DNA of 58,861 bases from Helicobacter sp. 11S02629-2 (GTDB taxonomy: Bacteria > Campylobacterota > Campylobacteria > Campylobacterales > Helicobacteraceae): positions 1 through 58,861 of the forward strand of contig NZ_MLAN01000010.1 of NCBI RefSeq assembly GCF_002272875.1, read 5' to 3'. Positions 43,402 through 52,401 of this stretch are shown one piece after another; the stretch's first letter is position 1; each line of letters opens with the position of its first letter. The notes under the pieces were generated by a model. The model was given only the letters and a program-made list of their open reading frames with translations, searched no databases and was not told the origin of the DNA. A program made the position numbers and the translations under genes.

Positions 43402-45891
43402 TTAGACCTTCATATTTTTAGGCTCTTCAAAGATATCAACTCTCTCTACCTTACCTTTATACTTTTCAATGTTTACTAAAGCAGTATGTGCACAGTTCCC
43501 ATCAGCTAGCTTTGAAGTAGGTATATCCATAGTTAGCACGTTCGCACAGCCATTTTTACACATACCTTTAGAATCTGGATTATACCAAGCACCCTCACTT
43601 AGATTAACCACGCCTTCTCTCATATCTTTAGTGACATAAGCCCCAGCTAGCACTTCACCTCTTTTGTTAAACACCCTTACAAGATCACCAGTTTTTATGC
43701 CTTTTTTCTTAGCATCTTTATCATTTATCCATATAGGCTCGCGACCTGCTATGGCAAACTTATCTCTCAAAGAAGTGTTGTTTAACTGAGAGTGAAGTCT
43801 TGATTCTGGGTGAGAGCTTATCATGTGGAATTCTGCAGGTTTATCTTTCATACCTAGCCACTCAGCTGGTTCAAACCAAGATGGATAAGCACGGCAGTCA
43901 TCATAGTTATACTTAGCTATAGTTTCTGAATATATCTCTATCTTACCACTTGGAGTGCCTAGTGGGTTTAATATAGGGTCACTTATAAAGTCTGTGCTTG
44001 AGACAAAGTCTTTATTTTCTTCTGGGATCTCAAAAGTTAGAGGTTTGTTTTCTTTCCAGAAAGTTTTAAAATCAGGCATATCTATATGCATAGCCTTAGC
44101 TTGACTTAAAGCTTCATTATAGTAAGTTTCTATCCACTCGCTAGGAGTTTTATTACCCGTATACTCTTCATAGAATCCTAACTCTTTAGCAAGGTCGCTA
44201 AATACTTCATAGTCATCTTTGCTTTCAAACTGTCTTTTTACAAGTGCTTTCATAGGGACTATGTTAAGGTTAGAGTACTCACCACTCATAGATATATCAT
44301 CTCTTTCATACTCAGTAGTTATTGGCATAACTATATCTGCATGCCTTGCAGTAGCAGTCCAGTAAGGCTCATGGACTATTATCGTTTTTGGTTTTTGCCA
44401 AGCTTTTAAAAGCTTATTAGTATCTTGGTGATGATGGAAAGGATTCCCACCTACCCAGTAAACTAAGTCTATATCTGGATAAGTTATCTTTTCTCCCTTA
44501 TAGTCTATAGTAGCCCCCGGGTTTAATAAAGCATCTGCAATTCTTGCAACTGGGAAGTGGACTTTAGAAGGATTACCCTGTTTACCCATATCCATACCGC
44601 CTACTACTGCAGCCTTTGCTCTAGGACTTCCATTATTACCATAGTGGTAGCTAAAGCCATAGCCTCCACCCGGAAGGCCAATTTGCCCTATCATAGAAGC
44701 TAAGGTTACAAGCATCCAGTGAGGTTGCTCACCGTGATGGGCACGTTGTAATCCCCAACCTGCCATTATCATAGTTCTATTTTCAAACATAACTTTTGCA
44801 AGGTGCTTTATAGTCTTTTCTTCAACACCTGATATAGAACTAGCCCACTTAGAATCTTTAACTACTCCATCAGTTTTACCCATCATATAGTCTAAGAATT
44901 GAGGAAAGCCAGTAGTGTAAGTATCCACAAACTTTTTATCATACTTTTTAGTTGTATACATTGTGTGCATGATTCCTAACATTAAAGCTACATCTGTGTT
45001 AGGTATAGGTTTTATCCACTCAGCATCTTTTATATCTTTATAGAATCTTACAGTCTCACTTCCTATAGGGTCTATTAAGATTATCTTTTTGCCGCTAGTT
45101 TTAAGCTTGTTAAAGAACTCTAGTCCTGTGCCATCACTTACAGTCCATGCTATTTTTAGAGTATTAAGTGGATTAGCTCCCCATATAACTATAACTTTAG
45201 AGCTTTCAAGGATGACTGGATAAGTAGTTTGTGCATCATAGATTTGAAGTCCACCAACAACATAAGGCATAATAACTCTAATAGCCGCAGTTGAGTAAGT
45301 CTCAGTAGTATCTATAAACCCCCCACTCATGCCCATAAAGCGTTTTAAAAGTGTTATGGAGTTGTGCATATTTCCACTACTTTTCCAGCCATAGCTTCCA
45401 GCAAAGATTCCACTAGCACCTTTTTTCTTTCTAGTTTCTTTTAAAGAAGTAGCTATAAGCTTTATAGCTTTTTCATAGCTTACACGCACCCACTCATCTT
45501 TGCCTCTAAGCTCAGGTTTATTGTTGTGTGGATTTTCAAGAAAAGACTTTCTAACCATAGGGTACTTGATTCGCGACTTAGTGTAAATTAGATCTTTAGT
45601 GACGCTTTGGAGTGGATTAGGAAGGCTTTCTTTATAAGCACCTTTTGAGCTTACTACTTTGCCATTTTTTACTTTTACTTTTAAGATACCCCAGTGTGCC
45701 CCAGTTAGAACTTCGCCGTTTTCTACTAGCTTAGTTACATACCTCATCTCTTTCGCTTTACTCATGACTTCACCCATCTTCATGGCGTGAGTAGACTTAT
45801 CTGCTTCAGTTGCACTTAGTAGTTTTGGTGCTAGTGGCACTAGTGCAAAAAGTGCACTTGCTTTTAATATACTTCTTCTTGAAATACTCAT
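43402..45891 (-). CDS. Tat-exported molybdopterin reductase of the TMAO/biotin-sulfoxide type
   Basis: 829 residues. Twin-arginine leader (SISRRSILKASALF) exports it to the periplasm. DMSO-reductase family with bis-MGD: no N-terminal FeS Cys cluster, and a Ser Mo-ligand region in TTETYSTAAIRV like TorA. Further marks: VIWGANPLNTLKIAW, AGWGLQRAHHGEQPHWM, WVGGNPFHHHQDTNKLL, HEPYWTATARHADIVMPITT and SSHPESRLHSQLNNTS. It reduces TMAO, DMSO or methionine sulfoxide; which one is not decidable here. A dedicated c-type cytochrome normally lies next to this class, but none is adjacent. The symbol torA or bisC is not assigned. Confidence 0.92.
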   Translation of the reverse strand: MSISRRSILKASALFALVPLAPKLLSATEADKSTHAMKMGEVMSKAKEMRYVTKLVENGEVLTGAHWGILKVKVKNGKVVSSKGAYKESLPNPLQSVTKDLIYTKSRIKYPMVRKSFLENPHNNKPELRGKDEWVRVSYEKAIKLIATSLKETRKKKGASGIFAGSYGWKSSGNMHNSITLLKRFMGMSGGFIDTTETYSTAAIRVIMPYVVGGLQIYDAQTTYPVILESSKVIVIWGANPLNTLKIAWTVSDGTGLEFFNKLKTSGKKIILIDPIGSETVRFYKDIKDAEWIKPIPNTDVALMLGIMHTMYTTKKYDKKFVDTYTTGFPQFLDYMMGKTDGVVKDSKWASSISGVEEKTIKHLAKVMFENRTMIMAGWGLQRAHHGEQPHWMLVTLASMIGQIGLPGGGYGFSYHYGNNGSPRAKAAVVGGMDMGKQGNPSKVHFPVARIADALLNPGATIDYKGEKITYPDIDLVYWVGGNPFHHHQDTNKLLKAWQKPKTIIVHEPYWTATARHADIVMPITTEYERDDISMSGEYSNLNIVPMKALVKRQFESKDDYEVFSDLAKELGFYEEYTGNKTPSEWIETYYNEALSQAKAMHIDMPDFKTFWKENKPLTFEIPEENKDFVSSTDFISDPILNPLGTPSGKIEIYSETIAKYNYDDCRAYPSWFEPAEWLGMKDKPAEFHMISSHPESRLHSQLNNTSLRDKFAIAGREPIWINDKDAKKKGIKTGDLVRVFNKRGEVLAGAYVTKDMREGVVNLSEGAWYNPDSKGMCKNGCANVLTMDIPTSKLADGNCAHTALVNIEKYKGKVERVDIFEEPKNMKV

Positions 45892-45939
45892 GCTTTTTAG
45901 TTCCTTATTTTAGTTTTACGCTTAATGCTGCTTGAAGAC

Positions 45940-45962
45940 AGATTCTATTACTTATAGAATCT
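45940..45962. terminator. Inverted AGATTCT/AGAATCT pair between glycerate kinase and molybdoenzyme
   Basis: AGATTCTAT (45940-45948) and ATAGAATCT (45954-45962), a perfect 9-bp stem with a 5-base loop. It lies in the leader of the molybdoenzyme gene and downstream of the glycerate kinase on the same strand. Confidence 0.65.
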
Positions 45963-46118
45963 TTTGTTTACTAAAATTATTTAGGAATCTTAAAAAATGC
46001 TAATTTTTATGTTAATTTTTATATATTTTTATGAAAAAGTAGATTTAAAGTAAAAATAACTTTACCCTCTAAATATTTTTTATAGAATCCTTAGCTATTT
46101 TTACAAAACTTTTAAAGG

Positions 46119-47249
46119 CTAGATGTTTTTTGCCATTTCACTAAGGTAGCTTGCAGCATTATTAAAAGCATCTTTTTCATCTTTTGCCCTATCTAGTATG
46201 GTGCTATAGCCAACTACGCCAAGAGACTTTAAAACTCTCTCATCTAACTCTTTATGCATTCCTGCTACAACTACTACTGACACACCTTTTGCCTTTGCCC
46301 TTCTAGCTATGCCAGAAACTGCTTTGCCATTGATACTTTGTGTATCTAGGCAGCCTTCTCCTGTTATGACAAGCTTGCAGTCTTTAAGTAAGGAGTCAAA
46401 GTTAAGTGCGTCAAGCACGCAGTCTATGCCTGATTTTAACTCTGCTTTAAAAAGTGCTATAAGAGGAGTAGCCAAACCGCCACCTGCACCACTTCCTGCT
46501 ATATCTATATGCTTAAGATTAATGCTAGCGGCTATGGCAAGCTTGTGGGCGTAGTGCTCCATACCAGATTCCAAAAGAGGAAGCATGTCTTTACTTGCAC
46601 CTTTTTGAGGAGAAAAGATATAAGTAGCGCCCTCTTTCCCTAGCAAAGGATTAGTAACATCACAGGCTACTTCTATCTTACACTTTTTAAGGAGGGGGTT
46701 TAGGCCACTTACATCTAGCCTTTTTATATCTATAAGTGTGCCACCAGTTGGGATAAACTCCTTATCTTCATGGTTGTAAAACTTCGCTCCAAGTGCACAA
46801 AGCATGCCCGCTCCACCATCATTAGTAGCAGTGCCGCCTATAGTTAAAAGGATGGAATCTGCCCCCTTTTCTAAGGCATAAGCCATCATCTCACCCACTC
46901 CATAAGTGGTAGTTAACATAGGGTTTCTTTCATCTTTTTGTAAGTGGTTAAGTCCACAAGCCTCAGCGCTTTCTATGATGGCAGTCTTTAAGCCTTCTTT
47001 TTCTTCTAAAAAACCAAGCCTAGCGTTTATTGACCTATTAAGCGGGTCTTTAACTGTGAGAACTTCTTGCTTTTCTTTTTTGACTAAGGCATCAAGCGTG
47101 CCATCTCCTCCATCAGCTATAGGAAGGGCTATAAAATCATGGTCATTAAAACGGACATTTTGCAAAAGTCCCATGACTATAGCACGCGTAGCATCAAGCG
47201 CAGAAAGACTGCCTTTAAAAGAATCTGGAGCAACTATCACACTTTTCAT
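46119..47249 (-). CDS. Glycerate 2-kinase (GlxK/GarK family)
   Basis: 376 residues, normal for the GlxK family. It phosphorylates D-glycerate. Marks: VIVAPDSFKGSLSALDATRA at the N-terminus, ALPIADGGDGTLDAL, LLTIGGTATNDGGAGMLCAL, AGSGAGGGLATPL and LVITGEGCLDTQSINGKA. AAAAAGGAGAGAGT precedes the ATG. No neighbour of a glycerate or glyoxylate pathway is adjacent, although a class V aminotransferase of alanine-glyoxylate type lies 7 kb away. It is followed by an inverted motif pair. Confidence 0.93.
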   Translation of the reverse strand: MKSVIVAPDSFKGSLSALDATRAIVMGLLQNVRFNDHDFIALPIADGGDGTLDALVKKEKQEVLTVKDPLNRSINARLGFLEEKEGLKTAIIESAEACGLNHLQKDERNPMLTTTYGVGEMMAYALEKGADSILLTIGGTATNDGGAGMLCALGAKFYNHEDKEFIPTGGTLIDIKRLDVSGLNPLLKKCKIEVACDVTNPLLGKEGATYIFSPQKGASKDMLPLLESGMEHYAHKLAIAASINLKHIDIAGSGAGGGLATPLIALFKAELKSGIDCVLDALNFDSLLKDCKLVITGEGCLDTQSINGKAVSGIARRAKAKGVSVVVVAGMHKELDERVLKSLGVVGYSTILDRAKDEKDAFNNAASYLSEMAKNI

Positions 47250-47352
47250 ACTCTCTCCTTTTTGTAAAAAGCTAAGAGTATTTTAGTACTTAGTAGCACT
47301 AATTATTCAATTTTTATGGATAGGTTGTAGCTTTGATAACTAGAAAGTATTT

Positions 47353-47370
47353 CGTGGCAGTAAAGCCACG
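47353..47370. terminator. Small hairpin beyond purH
   Basis: CGTGGC and GCCACG around a 6-base loop, about 80 bases past the purH stop. Weak: only six pairs, and a poor U-tract on the minus strand. Confidence 0.35.
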
Positions 47371-47397
47371 CTAAAGAAAAAAGTGCTTTTAGCAATT

Positions 47398-47480
47398 TAG
47401 TGCCTGTGAAATTTATGACTAAGTTCTAAAAGTGCTGCTTAGTATCACTTAGTGTAAAAAGTGCCTAGTGCCTGTGAAAT
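47398..47480. repeat. 15-bp direct repeat of the purH 3' end
   Basis: TAGTGCCTGTGAAAT at 47398-47412 and 47466-47480. The second copy encodes part of the conserved PurH C-terminus (FTGT); the first lies 37 bases beyond the stop. It looks like a short duplication or recombination scar. Confidence 0.7.
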
Positions 47481-48987
47481 AAAGGGCGATATTATGCTCA
47501 TCTGCACAAGCTATAACTTCATCATCCCTTATGCTGCCTCCTGGCTGGATTATGGCACTAATACCATTTTTGCTAGCTATCTCTACAGAATCTTTAAAAG
47601 GCAAAAAGGCCTCACTTGCCATGACGCTTCCTTTTATGTCTAATCCCATATCTTTGGCTTTTTTAACTGCATTAAAAGCGGCATCTACACGGCTTGTATT
47701 GCCCATACCTATGCCAACTAGTGAGGCATCTTTAACATAAGCTATAGAGTTAGACTTAGTAAGCCCAGCCACTATATAAGCTAACTTTAAGTCTAAAAAG
47801 CGTGACTTTGGCAAAGAAGCCTTGCTAACAAGCCTAGCGTCTTCTATCTCAGAATCTTTTACATAGTCAGCCTCTTGGACTAGCACGCCACCTTGTAAGA
47901 TTCTAATATCTAGCTTTGGAGCTGGGAGGTTAAAGTCATAAGTAAAAAGCTTAATGCGTTTTTTAGCACTAAAAAGCTCTAGTGCTTCTTTGGTGAAATC
48001 AAGTGCTACTATAACTTCCATATAGCCTCTATTTATCTCCTTAGCTAGCTCTAAGTCCAAAACACCATTAATAGCTAAAACTCCACCATAAGCACTCACA
48101 CTATCACACTTAAGGGCTTTTTTAAAAGCTTCTAAGTGAGTGTCTTTCAAACTTACACCGCAAGGATTGCCATGCTTTATAATAACAGCGATTTTAGAAT
48201 CCTTAAAGTAAGTTGCTAATTTCAAGCTAGCATTTATATCGCCTATATTATTAAAGCTAGGGTTGCCTTTTAGGGCTTTTAAAGAGCTTGCAAAGTCATT
48301 AGGCACATCACTAGAGTAAAGGGCACCTTTTTGATGGGGATTTTCCCCGTAGTTTAAATCATAAGCCTTAGTAGCACTTAGTAGTAAAGTCTCTGGCAAG
48401 GCCTCATCTCCAAAATGCTTTTGCATAAAAGAAGCTATAGCACAGTCATAATCTGCAGTGTGACTAAAAGCTTTTAGCATAAGCTTAGCTCTTAAGTCAC
48501 TTTGGGCTTTTTCGTCCTTATCTAAAACATCTAGCACTTTAGAGTAGTCTTTAAAATCACAAACCACATAAACATGCTTATAGTTTTTAGAAGCAGCGCG
48601 CAGGAGGCTTGGACCACCTATATCTATGTTTTCTATTATCTCATCTAGGTTAGTTGTGCGTTTTGTAGTAGCTTTAAAAGGATAGAGATTAACACAAACT
48701 AGTGCTATCTCTTTTATCTCTAACTCACGTGCGACTTTTAGATCCTCTTTGTTATCCCTTCTATAAAGGATACCTCCTGCGATATTTGGATGAAGAGTTT
48801 TAACTCTTCCATCAAAAATCTCTTTGCTTTTAGTAAAGTCTGAAACCTCTATAGATTCTATATTAGCCTTTGATAAAGCTGCCCTAGTGCCACCAGTACT
48901 TAGAATCTTAAAGCCCTTAGCCACCAAACCTTTAGCAAAGTCTGTAATGCCATTTTTATCACTCACACTTAAAAGTGCATACTTCAT
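47449..48987 (-). CDS. purH: Bifunctional AICAR formyltransferase / IMP cyclohydrolase
   Basis: 512 residues from ATG 48987 (MKYALLSVSDKNGITDF), which has AAAAAGGAAG upstream; the longer frame from 49047 would overlap perR. It performs the last two steps of IMP synthesis. The N-terminal cyclohydrolase has LSTGGTRAAL, VKTLHPNIAGGILYRR and IDIGGPSLLRAASKNY; the C-terminal transformylase has IIKHGNPCGVSLKD, SAYGGVLAIN and the conserved end FTGTRH. It follows perR by 32 bases and is probably co-transcribed with it. Confidence 0.96.
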   Translation of the reverse strand: MKYALLSVSDKNGITDFAKGLVAKGFKILSTGGTRAALSKANIESIEVSDFTKSKEIFDGRVKTLHPNIAGGILYRRDNKEDLKVARELEIKEIALVCVNLYPFKATTKRTTNLDEIIENIDIGGPSLLRAASKNYKHVYVVCDFKDYSKVLDVLDKDEKAQSDLRAKLMLKAFSHTADYDCAIASFMQKHFGDEALPETLLLSATKAYDLNYGENPHQKGALYSSDVPNDFASSLKALKGNPSFNNIGDINASLKLATYFKDSKIAVIIKHGNPCGVSLKDTHLEAFKKALKCDSVSAYGGVLAINGVLDLELAKEINRGYMEVIVALDFTKEALELFSAKKRIKLFTYDFNLPAPKLDIRILQGGVLVQEADYVKDSEIEDARLVSKASLPKSRFLDLKLAYIVAGLTKSNSIAYVKDASLVGIGMGNTSRVDAAFNAVKKAKDMGLDIKGSVMASEAFLPFKDSVEIASKNGISAIIQPGGSIRDDEVIACADEHNIALYFTGTRHFLH

Positions 48988-49019
48988 AAACTTCCTTTTT
49001 GATGACTTAATAAAATGAC

Positions 49020-49442
49020 TTAGCCTTTTTGCTTGCACTCTTTGCAAGTGCCTATAAAGATAGCACTTACATCATAGATATCATATCCAGTTGCCTCAGC
49101 ACAAGCCTTCATAGCCTCACTCATATCAAGCCTAACATCTTCTAGCTTGCCACACTCTTGACATGCAACATGTACATGTTTGTCATCACAAAGCTCAAAC
49201 TTTTGTTTTTGTGAAGGGGCTTTTACACTTCTTAGTATATGGGCATCTTGCATCGTGTTGATATTTTTATAAACTGTGGCAAGAGATATAGACGGATAGG
49301 TTTTTTTAATCTTTTCATAGATGTCTTCTATGGATATATGACCACTGTTTTCTATCTCTTTAAGTATGGCAACTCTTTGCGGCGTAACTTTTAAATTTTT
49401 GGTTTTTAGTTCGTTTTCGTAATTCATTATTTTAGTCATCAT
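49020..49442 (-). CDS. perR: Peroxide-responsive Fur-family regulator PerR
   Basis: 140 residues. Fur-type winged helix (LKVTPQRVAILKEIENS, HISIEDIYEKIKKTYPSISLATVYKNI) and a metal domain with HVHVACQECGKLEDV and C-terminal CKEC. It lacks the N-terminal extension of the Fur at 13.2 kb and resembles Campylobacter/Helicobacter PerR, which represses peroxide-defence genes. ATG 49442 is 5 bases after AAGG. It is divergent from ffh; the 123-base gap carries TATAATT repeats that could be a Per-box, not a clear match. purH follows in the same transcript. Confidence 0.88.
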   Translation of the reverse strand: MMTKIMNYENELKTKNLKVTPQRVAILKEIENSGHISIEDIYEKIKKTYPSISLATVYKNINTMQDAHILRSVKAPSQKQKFELCDDKHVHVACQECGKLEDVRLDMSEAMKACAEATGYDIYDVSAIFIGTCKECKQKG

Positions 49443-49565
49443 TTTAACCTTGAGAAAAAAATAGGTAGTTATAAACTTAGTTTTTATTTTATCTTAAACT
49501 TATGTATTTGGTATTTGCTTAAGTTATAATTAAAATCACAACTATAATTGGTAAAAGGACTAAGT

Positions 49566-50894
49566 ATGTTTGACACCTTAGGAAGCGGTTTTAGAACAGT
49601 CTTAAATAAGATACGTTTTAGTGATGATTCTAAAGCTTTAGATAAAGCACTTGATGAGCTTAAAAAAACTCTTCTTAAAAATGACGTTTATCACAAAACC
49701 ACTAAAGAGATACTTGCACAAACTAAAGATTACTTTAAAACTAACCCTATAGGTAAAGAAAACTTCTTAAAAGCCCTATCTTTAAGCCTAGAATCTATAC
49801 TTAAAACCAATCTAAACTATGGCTTTTCTTACTCAAGCGTACCGCCAACTTGCGTGCTAATGACAGGTCTTCAAGGAAGTGGTAAAACTACAACTTCAGC
49901 CAAACTTGCCCTATATCTAAAAGGTAAAAATAAAAAAGTACTTTTAGTGCCTTGTGACTTACAAAGACTAGCTGCAGTAACTCAGCTTAAAACACTAGGA
50001 GAAAGCATAGAAGTAGATGTCTTTGATAGCCAAAGCACTAAGCCATTAGAGGTTGCAAAGGAAGCTTTGAAGGTTGGCAAAAACTATGATGTTTTAATCT
50101 TTGATACAGCTGGAAGACTTGCTATTGATGAAGCTTTAATGGATGAGTTAGATTCTATAAAAAAGCTAGTTAAGCCTCATGATATCTTTTATGTAGCAGA
50201 TTCTTTAAGTGGGCAAGATGGCGTAAGAAGTGCTAGTACTTTTAATGAAAAAATAGGCATAAGTGGCGTCATCCTAACTAAGTTTGATAGTGATAGCAAA
50301 GGCGGTATCGCCCTATCAATTGCCTATCAGATAGGTGTGCCTTTACGCTTTATAGGGGTTGGTGAAAAGCTGCCTGATTTAGAAGTCTTTTTGCCAGATA
50401 GGATTATCTCTCGTCTTATGGGTGCTGGAGATATCCAGACTTTGGCTGAAAAGACTGCTTCAGTCATGAGTGATAAAGAAGTAAAAGACATACAAAAAAA
50501 GATAAAAAAAGGAAGCTTTACTATAGAAGACTTCATAGCCCAGATAGAAAATGTCAAAAAAATAGGCTCTATGAGTTCAATAGTAGGCATGATTCCAGGA
50601 CTTGGCAATATGGCTAGTAATCTAAAAAATATGGATCTTGATAATAGCGAAGAGATAAAAAACATAAAGTGTATGGTTAACTCTATGACTAAAAAAGAAC
50701 GACTTGACCCTAGCATACTTAATGGCTCAAGAAGAAAGCGTATAGCTAAGGGAAGTGGCTTAGAAGTAAGCGATATAAATAGGGCTTTAAAACAGTTTGA
50801 TATGGCAGCTAAGATGGCAAAACAGTTTAGTGGCAAAAAAGGTGCATCTGACTTTATGTCTATGTTAGGACAGATGAAGGCACAAAGAAGATAG
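49566..50894 (+). CDS. ffh: Signal recognition particle protein Ffh (SRP54)
   Basis: 442 residues from ATG 49566 (MFDTLGSGF), preceded by AAAAGGACTAAGT. N domain, then GTPase G domain with LMTGLQGSGKTTTSAKLA (G1), PCDLQRLAAVTQL, LIFDTAGRL (G3), TKFDSDSKGG (G4) and a C-terminal Met-rich M domain (MSSIVGMIPGLGNMASNLKN, MDLDNS, ending FMSMLGQMKAQRR). It targets nascent membrane proteins with 4.5S RNA. In many genomes ffh precedes rpsP; here a convergent ABC operon follows. Confidence 0.97.
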   Translation: MFDTLGSGFRTVLNKIRFSDDSKALDKALDELKKTLLKNDVYHKTTKEILAQTKDYFKTNPIGKENFLKALSLSLESILKTNLNYGFSYSSVPPTCVLMTGLQGSGKTTTSAKLALYLKGKNKKVLLVPCDLQRLAAVTQLKTLGESIEVDVFDSQSTKPLEVAKEALKVGKNYDVLIFDTAGRLAIDEALMDELDSIKKLVKPHDIFYVADSLSGQDGVRSASTFNEKIGISGVILTKFDSDSKGGIALSIAYQIGVPLRFIGVGEKLPDLEVFLPDRIISRLMGAGDIQTLAEKTASVMSDKEVKDIQKKIKKGSFTIEDFIAQIENVKKIGSMSSIVGMIPGLGNMASNLKNMDLDNSEEIKNIKCMVNSMTKKERLDPSILNGSRRKRIAKGSGLEVSDINRALKQFDMAAKMAKQFSGKKGASDFMSMLGQMKAQRR

Positions 50895-50908
50895 CCTTTA
50901 AAAAACCC

Positions 50909-51670
50909 TTAGATATCATAAAACATAGACTTATCACCTTGCAATAAGGATTCTAGTTTATGTTTTAAGTCTATAAAGTCTTTGGTGTCGCGCGCTGGCT
51001 TTATATGATTTTCTACAATCTTAGCTATGTGTCCCTTACTCATAACAACTATCCTATCTCCTAAGGTGATGGCTTCTTGTATATCATGGGTTACAAAGAT
51101 AGTAGTCATGGCATTAGCCTCTACCATCTTTTGTAAGAAAACTTGCAAGTTAACTCTTATAAAGTTATCAAGGGCTGAAAAAGGCTCATCTAAAAGCAGT
51201 ATCTTTGGGTTTAAAGCTAAAGCGCGTGCTATGCTTACTCTTTGGGCTTGCCCGCCACTTAGCTCGCGTGGGAACTTATTGACATGATCTTTTAGTCCAA
51301 CTATCTCTAAATATTTTAAAGCAACCTCATTAGGATTAGAGACTTTATTAGCCTTTAATGCAAAGACTACATTTTGCAAAGCACTCTTCCAAGGAAGCAA
51401 GGCATAGTCTTGAAAGATTTTTAATCTATCTCTAGCTACTGGAGTAAAGATCTCACCTTCTTTATTAGGCTTATCATAAAGCTTAGAATCTATACACACA
51501 CTCCCAGAATCAAAGCCTATAAATCCACAGATGATATTTAAAAGCGTAGTCTTACCACAGCCACTTTCTCCAAGCAAGGTGATAAACTCACCTTTTTTTA
51601 CATGCAAATTTATGGAATCTAGTATAAGGTTATCATGATAGCTCTTTTTAAGATTAGTTATCTCTATCAT
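50909..51670 (-). CDS. ABC transporter ATPase of the nitrate/sulfonate/taurine type
   Basis: 253 residues. Walker A LGESGCGKTT, Q-loop in FQDYALLPWKSALQNVVFAL, signature LSGGQAQRVSIARAL, Walker B ILLLDEPFSALD, switch VTHDIQEAITLGDRIVVMS. SsuB/TauB/NrtD-like. Third gene of a three-gene importer operon (binding protein, permease, ATPase), each overlapping its neighbour by four bases. Substrate cannot be read from the ATPase. Confidence 0.93.
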   Translation of the reverse strand: MIEITNLKKSYHDNLILDSINLHVKKGEFITLLGESGCGKTTLLNIICGFIGFDSGSVCIDSKLYDKPNKEGEIFTPVARDRLKIFQDYALLPWKSALQNVVFALKANKVSNPNEVALKYLEIVGLKDHVNKFPRELSGGQAQRVSIARALALNPKILLLDEPFSALDNFIRVNLQVFLQKMVEANAMTTIFVTHDIQEAITLGDRIVVMSKGHIAKIVENHIKPARDTKDFIDLKHKLESLLQGDKSMFYDI

Positions 51671-52401
51671 ACTTTACTCCCAAGTCTTCTTTTTATAGCC
51701 TTTTCTATACGCTCAAAGATAAGATGTAAGCAGTAGCCTATAATGCCAATAACCACCATAGCAGCTATGATGCCATCTGTTTGAAGTAGGTTTCTTTGGT
51801 CTATTATCATATAGCCTAGCCCACTTTGTGCCCCTACCATCTCGCCTACTACTAGATTTATCCAAGCTAAGGACGCACTCATCTTTAAAGCACTAGATAT
51901 ACCTACAAAACTCCCCGGAAGCGTGACGTTTATAAATCTTTGAAAAGCACTTGCTCCAAAGTTCTTACTAGCATCATAAAAGACTTTATCTATACTATAA
52001 ATGCTACTTAGAGTAAGTAAAAGCATAGGAAAAAAGATAGCATAAGCTATGATAAAAATAGTTGGAAGATCTCCTATACCAAAAACTATAACTATGATAG
52101 GAAACCACGCTATAGGCGAGATAGGACGAAGGATCTGGATTAATGGGTCTAGGGCTTTGCTTAGTGTTTTAGAACTAGAGATGATAAAAGCACACACTAT
52201 GGCGATTACACTGCCTATAACAAAACCTATGATATATCTTATGAGACTAGATTCTATGTTTTTAAGCAAACTACCATCCATAATAGAATCTTTCAGGAAG
52301 ATAGCTACTTGCCAAGGACTTGGGATGATGTCACCACTAAAGGCCTGCCAAATCCCGCCAAAGATGATAATAACTAATATGCTAAGTAGTTTTATCTTCA
52401 T
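51667..52401 (-). CDS. ABC transporter permease (SsuC/TauC type)
   Basis: 244 residues, about six membrane spans. N-terminus LSILVIIIFGGIWQAFSGDI; the EAA-like cytoplasmic loop is seen in DASKNFGASAFQRFINVTLPG, typical of the BPD family, followed by LKMSASLAWINLVVGEMVGA, a block frequent in SsuC/TauC/ThiX permeases. It overlaps the ATPase and binding-protein genes by four bases on each side. Confidence 0.92.
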   Translation of the reverse strand: MKIKLLSILVIIIFGGIWQAFSGDIIPSPWQVAIFLKDSIMDGSLLKNIESSLIRYIIGFVIGSVIAIVCAFIISSSKTLSKALDPLIQILRPISPIAWFPIIVIVFGIGDLPTIFIIAYAIFFPMLLLTLSSIYSIDKVFYDASKNFGASAFQRFINVTLPGSFVGISSALKMSASLAWINLVVGEMVGAQSGLGYMIIDQRNLLQTDGIIAAMVVIGIIGYCLHLIFERIEKAIKRRLGSKV

